NCBI RefSeq assembly: GCF_022967985.1 | Contig: NZ_JALJVC010000015.1 | Location: forward strand, 1-64,000 | Length of the DNA: 64,000 nucleotides | Reading direction: 5' to 3' | Origin: Acinetobacter lwoffii | GTDB lineage: Bacteria > Pseudomonadota > Gammaproteobacteria > Pseudomonadales > Moraxellaceae | Part shown: positions 58,198 to 64,000 of the stretch, piece by piece | Layout of the letters: each line of letters opens with the position of its first letter | Position numbering within the stretch: the first letter of the stretch is position 1 | Notes under the pieces: model-generated | The model's input: the letters and a program-made list of their open reading frames with translations, nothing else | Databases searched by the model: none | What the model was told of the DNA's origin: nothing | Made by a program: the position numbers and the translations under genes

Positions 58198-58638
58198 TGA
58201 TTTTTCTCCTTGTACCTGAATTTTGGGTGACAGATAGGTGAATAATCAAAGATCTTTAGAGTATATGTTTATGTTGTAGTGGTATGGAATATTTAAATAG
58301 AGCTTTTTAGGTCTTATTGGCGTTTGCTGTCAAAGTACCTCTTCCTTGCGCAGCAGCGCTGCTCATCACTTGCGCTTCGTTTTAAAAACAGTGCTTTAAA
58401 ACTCGCTCAGGAGATGGGATATCCATTATAAAATTTATGACGGAATCAAATTAGCAATGAAAGCTCCTTCTCCCACTGGGATGAGAATCCTCAAAATATA
58501 TTTTGAGTTCGCAAGGGGATGAGGGTGCTAAACACACATAAAAAAAGAACTTTGAAAGTTGTATACGTCCTAAGTCTTCTATTTGGGTGATAAAGGATAT
58601 TTTTAATGCAAATATTTGTGTATATAATTTACTTATTG
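58198..58638. other. Intergenic region with small repeat-like elements
   Basis: No gene. It holds an 18-bp perfect palindrome CTCAAAATATATTTTGAG at 58490-58507 embedded between CTCCTTCTCCCACTGGG and AGGGGATGAGGG, an arrangement seen in dispersed intergenic repeats of Acinetobacter. It also contains a GC-rich patch (GCGCAGCAGCGCTGC) near 58355. Confidence 0.45.
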
Positions 58639-58665
58639 AAGCCCTTTATTAAAATAAAGGGCTTT
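58639..58665 (-). terminator. Terminator of the PARIS module
   Basis: AAGCCCTTTATT / AATAAAGGGCTT hairpin four bases after the DUF4435 gene stop. Confidence 0.85.
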
Positions 58666-58668
58666 AAA

Positions 58669-59616
58669 TTAAGCAACTTTATAGCTTGAAGATTTATGGT
58701 TAATTTCTAATAAAAAACTTTTTAAGCATGAAGGAGTATTTGCATAACTTGATAGATTACTCAATAGTTTATCAGCCATTGCCGGATTTTCAAGCTTGAT
58801 ATTTACACCAAACTTAGTTGATATTTCAGAATTTAAATCTCCATTACTATATAATCTTTTGAGATAGCATTTTAGAAAAATAATCTCTTGTTTGCCTCTG
58901 AAATTTTCCAACGGTGATTTTAAAAAATTAATATTTTCTTCACTTTTATAAAAGTTTTTAAAATCATAGAGTTTCTCTTTCTTTAAATCTAAAAAGCTTG
59001 GTTGATGTCTTATCCTTAATTTTTTTAAATCATTTTCTTCAAATTCAATCTTTAAAACTTTGTCCAAAGATAAATTTTCTCCTCCATTTTTCCTAATATA
59101 TTTGAAAACTGTATTTAATTTTATTACCTTTTTATCATTATGAAATTTATTAAGATTATGTCGGTAGTCATTCAAAATATATTCCATGATTTCATGTCTT
59201 TTTTCTATATTAGCATTGCTTAAACCACATTCTGAAATAATTAACTTTTTAATACAGCTTTCATCCAGATATAAATTTTCTATAGAGTAAGTGGGAGTGC
59301 AGTAAACTTTTTCTAGATTAATTTTTTCTTCATAATCCTTGTCAATGAAATAATAACATTTATCCTTTTTATATAAAGGATGTTTTTCTAAAGTTTGCCT
59401 TAAACCTAATACTTTAGATTTTCCACCAACAGATGTTAAATTCCATTGTAGGTCAAAGAAAAGATCAAAGCGTGTAGTGTAATATTTTGGATCATCAATT
59501 CCCTCTACAATAAATTGGGTTGCTTGTTTATTGATTTTTCTACTTTTAAGGTAATCTCTAAAAATAACGGATAAATTCTGTTTATAAGCATTCAATTTTT
59601 CCTTTCGATTAGACAT
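58669..59616 (-). CDS. ariB: DUF4435/TOPRIM effector of a PARIS-type defence system
   Basis: 315 residues. The TOPRIM signatures are clear: FIVEGIDDPKYY (Glu38, Asp41-42) and YYFIDKDYE (Asp92, Asp94), followed by YSIENLYLDE (Glu113), the DUF4435 hallmark. In described PARIS systems AriB is a nuclease held inactive by the AriA ATPase and released when the phage blocks restriction (for example by T7 Ocr), then cleaving host tRNA. The low GC differs from flanking genes. Start and AriA stop overlap by one base. Assignment rests on motifs and gene order. Confidence 0.8.
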   Translation of the reverse strand: MSNRKEKLNAYKQNLSVIFRDYLKSRKINKQATQFIVEGIDDPKYYTTRFDLFFDLQWNLTSVGGKSKVLGLRQTLEKHPLYKKDKCYYFIDKDYEEKINLEKVYCTPTYSIENLYLDESCIKKLIISECGLSNANIEKRHEIMEYILNDYRHNLNKFHNDKKVIKLNTVFKYIRKNGGENLSLDKVLKIEFEENDLKKLRIRHQPSFLDLKKEKLYDFKNFYKSEENINFLKSPLENFRGKQEIIFLKCYLKRLYSNGDLNSEISTKFGVNIKLENPAMADKLLSNLSSYANTPSCLKSFLLEINHKSSSYKVA

Positions 59617-60956
59617 TATATTTCATCCATATTAGTAGGAAGGAAAAAATCGCTTAAATCATAAGTAATTTCTTCTAATTCATCATATATAAAAGGACTA
59701 TGGGTCATACATAAAAGTAAATGACATGAATTACTATTTAAAACATCTTTTAGAAGCTTTTTTTGCCATTCTACAGATAGAGACAACTCTGGTTCATCAA
59801 ATAAAATAAAATACTCTTTTTCTTGATCTAAAATTAATTTAGAGAATAAAGAAACAATCTGCTTTTCCCCAGATGATAAATCCTCTAATTGAATTTCACT
59901 CAAATTCGAAAGTTCATCATTAGAATTTATGGAAATATTAATGCTTGTTTCATTGTATTTCATGGTTTTATTAATAAAATACCCTGAACAAATTTCAGCA
60001 AATTTTTTTAAAGCTTGATCTTTTTCACGTTGCTCAAAAAATCCATTAAACATTTTTGAGATAAAATAAAATAATGCTGTATTTTGACTGCTTCTATCGT
60101 TTAAGTTGTCAATACTAGAAATTAAATTCTTAATTTTTATTTTATCTTCTTCTGTAAGATCATTACCGAATCGATTGAGGAGTAGATCAATATGATCCTT
60201 ATTTTCTTTGATAATTTTTAGCTCCTCATCATTAACCTCTAAACCATTAATTAATCTTTTTAGAATCTCACTATTAATACGAGACATAGTGTTATTAGAG
60301 GATGAAAGAATGTTTGTTCTTATTTCCTCTATTTTCACTTTAACGTCTCTTAAGCCAAATTGTATGTTTTTATCTTTGATCTTACTTTCTTCGAATTCTT
60401 CCATTAATTGTTCAATTCTTCGGTACGTTGGAAGATAAAGAATTTCTTTATTAAAGTTTTTTTGAATAATTTCTCTAAAGTTATTAATTCCAACATTGTT
60501 GAGTAATTTGTCTCTATCTTCGATTAGCTCTCTAATAGCCATTGAAGGAATATTTATTTTTGTAGTACTAGAAATATTCTTGGTATAACTTATGATAGAT
60601 GAATAGCTTTTTTTAGAATTAATTAAATTTAAAATATGATTAAAATCACTTTTACTTAATCTCTCACTTAAGTATTCATATGCACGAGAACTGTATTCAA
60701 AATCTAGATCTAATTTTTTCAATAAGGCAATATCATTGGTTTGAGAGAATTTTATTTCTATTGATTCAAATTTGATATCTTGTAGACTCAGGAGTTCTAA
60801 ATTTAAACAATTTTTAATTATTCTTAAAATTGTAGATTTACCTTGACCATTTTCAGATAGTAAAATCATATAAGGCGAATCAAAGTTAATTTTTATATTT
60901 TTATAACCATGTAATTTACTAATCTGAATATATTCAATAATCTTATTATCATGCAT
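59616..60956 (-). CDS. ariA: AAA ATPase of a PARIS-type defence system
   Basis: 446 residues of the ABC-like AAA_15/AAA_21 group. Walker A is SENGQGKST at 34-42, the signature LSSGEKQ at 360-366, Walker B FILFDEPELS (Glu388/390 region) and the H-loop MTHSPF at 418-423. The middle 250 residues are helical/coiled. AriA forms a scaffold that senses phage anti-restriction proteins. The ribosome site AGGGG is inside the 15-bp hairpin at 60957-60990. RecF/OLD-type ATPases are an alternative, but the DUF4435 partner favours PARIS. Confidence 0.8.
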   Translation of the reverse strand: MHDNKIIEYIQISKLHGYKNIKINFDSPYMILLSENGQGKSTILRIIKNCLNLELLSLQDIKFESIEIKFSQTNDIALLKKLDLDFEYSSRAYEYLSERLSKSDFNHILNLINSKKSYSSIISYTKNISSTTKINIPSMAIRELIEDRDKLLNNVGINNFREIIQKNFNKEILYLPTYRRIEQLMEEFEESKIKDKNIQFGLRDVKVKIEEIRTNILSSSNNTMSRINSEILKRLINGLEVNDEELKIIKENKDHIDLLLNRFGNDLTEEDKIKIKNLISSIDNLNDRSSQNTALFYFISKMFNGFFEQREKDQALKKFAEICSGYFINKTMKYNETSINISINSNDELSNLSEIQLEDLSSGEKQIVSLFSKLILDQEKEYFILFDEPELSLSVEWQKKLLKDVLNSNSCHLLLCMTHSPFIYDELEEITYDLSDFFLPTNMDEI

Positions 60957-60990
60957 GATAAAGCCCCTATTAAAAAATAGAGGCTTTATC
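60957..60990 (-). promoter_or_regulatory. RBS-sequestering hairpin of ariA
   Basis: On the minus strand GATAAAGCCTCTATT and AATAGGGGCTTTATC pair over 15 bp (one G-U) around a TTTT loop. The 3' arm ends at the base before the ariA ATG and contains its only purine-rich ribosome site (AGGGG). No T run follows, so it is not a normal terminator for gatB. It probably keeps ariAB poorly translated. Confidence 0.7.
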
Positions 60991-61017
60991 TCATAAAAAT
61001 AAGTAATTAGTCAATTA

Positions 61018-62499
61018 TCAACCAATCAATTTCTTCATCAACTCATTTACTTGCGCAGGGTTCGCTTTACCTTTTGCTGCTTTCATGACTTGACCAACCA
61101 GACCATTGAAAGCTTTCTCTTTACCAGATTTATACTCTTCAACCATCTTCTCGTTGGCAGCAAGTACTTCCTTAATAATCGCTTCAATCGCACCTGTATC
61201 AGTTTCCTGTTTCAAGCCTTTTTCAGCAATAATCTCGTCCGCAGATTTGCCTTCTTCCCACATAAAGCCGAATACTTGCTTCGCGATCTTACCGTTAATC
61301 GTGTTATCCACAATACGCGCGATCATACCGCCAAGTTTTTCCGCAGATACAGGAGAATCCGCCAAATCTAAGCCTGCTTTGTTTAGCGCCCCTGAGAATT
61401 CGCCCATCACCCAGTTTGCAGACACTTTACCTTGTGCAGCGCCGCCAGCAGCAGCGACAACTTCTTCGTAAAACTCTGACATTTCACGTGTAAGCGTTAA
61501 AACGTGTGCATCGTACTCAGTCACACCAAAGTCCGCCACGAAACGTGCACGGCGTGCAGCAGGAAGCTCAGGCATGGTTGCTTTAATGGCTTCGATTTGC
61601 TCATCAGCAATCACCACAGGCAACAAGTCTGGGTCAGGGAAGTAGCGGTAATCGTTCGCTTCTTCTTTAGAACGCATTGAACGCGTTTCCATCTTTACAG
61701 GGTCGAACAGACGCGTTTCCTGATCAATGGTGCCATTCCAGTCCAGAATTTCCATTTGACGTTCAATTTCAACATTGATCGCTTGTTCAATGAAACGGAA
61801 TGAGTTCAGGTTTTTCAATTCACAACGTGTACCAAACGGTTGACCCGGACGACGTAACGACACGTTACAGTCACAACGGAACGAACCCTCCGCCATGTTA
61901 CCGTCAGAAATACCTAACCAGCGCACTAAAGTGTGAATTGCCTTGATATAAGCAACCGCTTCTTCAACCGAACGCATATCCGGTTCAGAAACGATTTCAA
62001 GCAGCGGCGTACCAGCACGGTTCAAGTCGATGCCTGACATACCTTCGAACTGATCATGAATCGATTTGCCGGCATCTTCTTCGAGATGCGCACGGGTTAC
62101 GCCAATGCGTTTAACCGTGCCATCTTCAAGCTGGATGTCGATATGACCCAAGCCCACAATCGGGTTGTCCATCTGGCTGATCTGATAGCCTTTTGGAGAG
62201 TCCGGATAGAAGTAGTTTTTACGCGCAAATACAGACGCCTGATCGATGTAAGCATCGATGCCCAAACCAAAGCGAATCGCCAGATCAACCACTTCTTTGT
62301 TTAATACCGGTAATACGCCCGGCATAGCCAAATCAACCAGGCTGGCTTGCGTGTTTGGATCATTACCGAAAACAGTCGATGAACCTGAAAAAATTTTGGT
62401 ATTGGTGGCAAGCTGAGTGTGAATCTCGATACCAATAACGACTTCCCAACCATCAATCAGGTTGGATTTTGGTTTAGCCGATTTTTGAGCTTGAGCCAT
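61018..62499 (-). CDS. gatB: Asp-tRNA(Asn)/Glu-tRNA(Gln) amidotransferase subunit B
   Basis: 493 residues. Typical motifs [24 protein letters not shown] and [28 protein letters not shown] are all present, with the C-terminal tail (YqeY-like) ending NELMKKLIG. It binds the mischarged tRNA and activates it for amidation. The ATG overlaps the gatA stop by one base, and codon usage is that of a housekeeping gene, unlike the ariAB genes downstream. Confidence 0.97.
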   Translation of the reverse strand: MAQAQKSAKPKSNLIDGWEVVIGIEIHTQLATNTKIFSGSSTVFGNDPNTQASLVDLAMPGVLPVLNKEVVDLAIRFGLGIDAYIDQASVFARKNYFYPDSPKGYQISQMDNPIVGLGHIDIQLEDGTVKRIGVTRAHLEEDAGKSIHDQFEGMSGIDLNRAGTPLLEIVSEPDMRSVEEAVAYIKAIHTLVRWLGISDGNMAEGSFRCDCNVSLRRPGQPFGTRCELKNLNSFRFIEQAINVEIERQMEILDWNGTIDQETRLFDPVKMETRSMRSKEEANDYRYFPDPDLLPVVIADEQIEAIKATMPELPAARRARFVADFGVTEYDAHVLTLTREMSEFYEEVVAAAGGAAQGKVSANWVMGEFSGALNKAGLDLADSPVSAEKLGGMIARIVDNTINGKIAKQVFGFMWEEGKSADEIIAEKGLKQETDTGAIEAIIKEVLAANEKMVEEYKSGKEKAFNGLVGQVMKAAKGKANPAQVNELMKKLIG

Positions 62500-63977
62500 T
62501 ATGCGTTCTCCTCAGCAATTGCAGCGCGTTTTGTATGCCAATCGGTGGCCTGTTGATACTGGTGTACCACAGACAACAATTGAGATTCTGACCAGTAATT
62601 ACCAATCAGCTGTAAGCCAACTGGCAAGTTATTTTGGTCAAAACCGACAGGCGCGTTAATCGCAGGAAGACCTGCCAGATTTACCGCAAGCGTATAAATA
62701 TCGCCTAAGTACATTTCAACTGGCGTCAGATCCGCACCAATTTTATAGGCAGTCGTTGGCGCAGAAGGTGCAGCGATGACATCAACAGATTCAAATGCTT
62801 TGAGGAAATCTTGCTGGATCAGACGGCGTACTTTCTGTGCTTTTACATAGTAAGCATCGTAATAACCTGCAGACAGGGCATACGTACCAATCAAGATACG
62901 GCGTTGCACTTCGGCACCAAAACCTTCTGAACGTGAACGTTTGTACAGGTCCATCAGGTCCACAGGATTTTCTGCGCGGTAGCCATAACGTACGCCATCA
63001 AAACGTGACAGGTTCGAAGAAGCTTCGGCAGGTGCGATCAGATAGTAAGTCGGCACATAGCTTTCAGTCATGTTGAGATCAATCTCAACCAGAATTGCTC
63101 CCATCTCTTCCAGTTTTTTTAAGGATTCTTCAACGCGTGCTTTGACTTCAGCATCTAAACCAGCAACATTAAAATATTGCTTTGGAATACCAATGCGTAA
63201 GCCTTTTACTGAGGTAGCGTTCAAGTTCGCGACATAGTTATCTACCGCTTGATCCATTGAAGTTGAATCTTTTGCGTCATGACCGGCCATGACATTCATC
63301 AGGTAAGCACAGTCTTCTGCAGAACGTGCCATTGGACCACCTTGGTCTAGTGATGATGCATAGGCAATCATACCGAAGCGCGATACACGACCGTAAGTCG
63401 GTTTAAGACCGGTCAGACCACAGAATGATGCAGGTTGACGGATTGAACCACCGGTGTCAGTACCAGTTGCAAATGGTGCCAAATCCGCTGCCACAGCTGC
63501 TGCAGAACCGCCTGAAGAACCACCAGGGACATGGCCCAGGTTCCAAGGGTTGGCAGTTGCGCCGTAATATGAGTTCTCAGAGGTCGAACCCATCGCGAAT
63601 TCGTCCATGTTCACTTTACCCAAAGTGACCAAGCCCGCAGCTTTACCTTTCGCTACAACGGTTGCGTCGTAAGGAGAGATAAAATTGTCCAGCATTTTTG
63701 AACCGGCAGTGGTTTTAATGCCTTGGGTACAGAAAATATCTTTGTGGGCAACTGGCACACCAGTCAGGGCAGAGGCATTGCCAGCTTTGATTGCAGCATC
63801 GGCAGCGTCTGCTTCAGCCAACGCCTGTTCAGCAGTTACGGTCACATAGGCCTTGACCTGTGCATCAATTTTTGCAATGCGCTTTAAGTAATGTTCAGTC
63901 AATTCGCGAGATGAAAACTGGGCATTTGCCAGACCTTCACTAAGTTCACGAATGGATAAGCGATGTAAATCTGTCAT
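62499..63977 (-). CDS. gatA: Asp-tRNA(Asn)/Glu-tRNA(Gln) amidotransferase subunit A
   Basis: 492 residues of the amidase-signature family. The catalytic Lys is in [14 protein letters not shown], the Ser-rich loop is [13 protein letters not shown] and the cis-Ser/Ser nucleophile is in [15 protein letters not shown]. It releases ammonia from glutamine for GatB. It is complete (ATG at 63977); gatC is expected to the right, outside the window. Confidence 0.97.
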   Translation of the reverse strand: MTDLHRLSIRELSEGLANAQFSSRELTEHYLKRIAKIDAQVKAYVTVTAEQALAEADAADAAIKAGNASALTGVPVAHKDIFCTQGIKTTAGSKMLDNFISPYDATVVAKGKAAGLVTLGKVNMDEFAMGSTSENSYYGATANPWNLGHVPGGSSGGSAAAVAADLAPFATGTDTGGSIRQPASFCGLTGLKPTYGRVSRFGMIAYASSLDQGGPMARSAEDCAYLMNVMAGHDAKDSTSMDQAVDNYVANLNATSVKGLRIGIPKQYFNVAGLDAEVKARVEESLKKLEEMGAILVEIDLNMTESYVPTYYLIAPAEASSNLSRFDGVRYGYRAENPVDLMDLYKRSRSEGFGAEVQRRILIGTYALSAGYYDAYYVKAQKVRRLIQQDFLKAFESVDVIAAPSAPTTAYKIGADLTPVEMYLGDIYTLAVNLAGLPAINAPVGFDQNNLPVGLQLIGNYWSESQLLSVVHQYQQATDWHTKRAAIAEENA

Positions 63978-64000
63978 GAGAAATAATTCTTTACGTTTAA

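Noticed and set aside
58669..60956. OLD/Gabija-type system
   Set aside because: Gabija has its TOPRIM fused to the ATPase and a UvrD-like partner. Here the TOPRIM is a separate DUF4435 protein.

Overview
The window is chromosomal DNA from a gammaproteobacterium, most likely an Acinetobacter species. The evidence is about 40% GC with AT-rich spacers, an antABC-catA anthranilate operon, a katE/dps/otsBA stress block of Acinetobacter type, SbmA, and gatA-gatB at the right end. No rRNA gene, complete tRNA or CRISPR array was seen.

Layout. (1) 1-350: the edge of an IS5-family element and a cluster of IS3-family end sequences. (2) 632-14123: five same-strand genes for very large exported DUF11-type proteins, a 2004-residue outer-membrane protein and an OmpA-type peptidoglycan anchor, which look like one surface-structure operon. 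(3) 14.17-16.95 kb: a scarred junction holding a broken antA copy, a Fic remnant, an intact Fic gene and a damaged IS3-family element. (4) 17.0-31.6 kb: an aromatic-catabolism region with an arylformamidase-like hydrolase, two DUF202 proteins, a cupin, a metallo-hydrolase/MFS pair, two AraC regulators, an aromatic-acid permease, an OprD porin and antABC-catA. (5) 31.7-32.6 kb: a second decayed fic gene and a sequence resembling the 3' end of tmRNA, possibly an island attachment scar. (6) 32.6-36.6 kb: a divergent LysR / MFS / M81-peptidase module in which every gene carries one disabling lesion. (7) 36.9-40.0 kb: a periplasmic adaptor / permease / ATPase exporter. (8) 40.4-50.9 kb: Dps, catalase HPII, a four-gene operon (acyl-CoA dehydrogenase-like, PIG-L deacetylase, methyltransferase, glycosyltransferase), an MFS protein and trehalose synthesis. 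(9) 51-58 kb: AT-rich spacer, SbmA, a lipoprotein, a small exported protein, a DASS symporter and two candidate structured RNAs. (10) 58.7-61.0 kb: a two-gene AAA ATPase + DUF4435/TOPRIM module matching the PARIS anti-phage system, placed between the symporter and gatBA.

How the parts work together. OprD and the AAHS permease would bring in an aromatic acid, AntABC converts anthranilate to catechol, and CatA opens the ring. The hydrolase, cupin and metallo-hydrolase/MFS genes may feed an unidentified precursor into this route. In the surface operon three large exported proteins share one domain with a calcium-loop-like motif, and one of them carries a lectin-like N-terminal domain. This suggests a barrel-anchored, peptidoglycan-tethered adhesive structure that I cannot match to a named system. 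In the defence module the ribosome binding site of the ATPase gene lies inside a 15-bp hairpin that abuts its start codon, which suggests built-in translational restraint.
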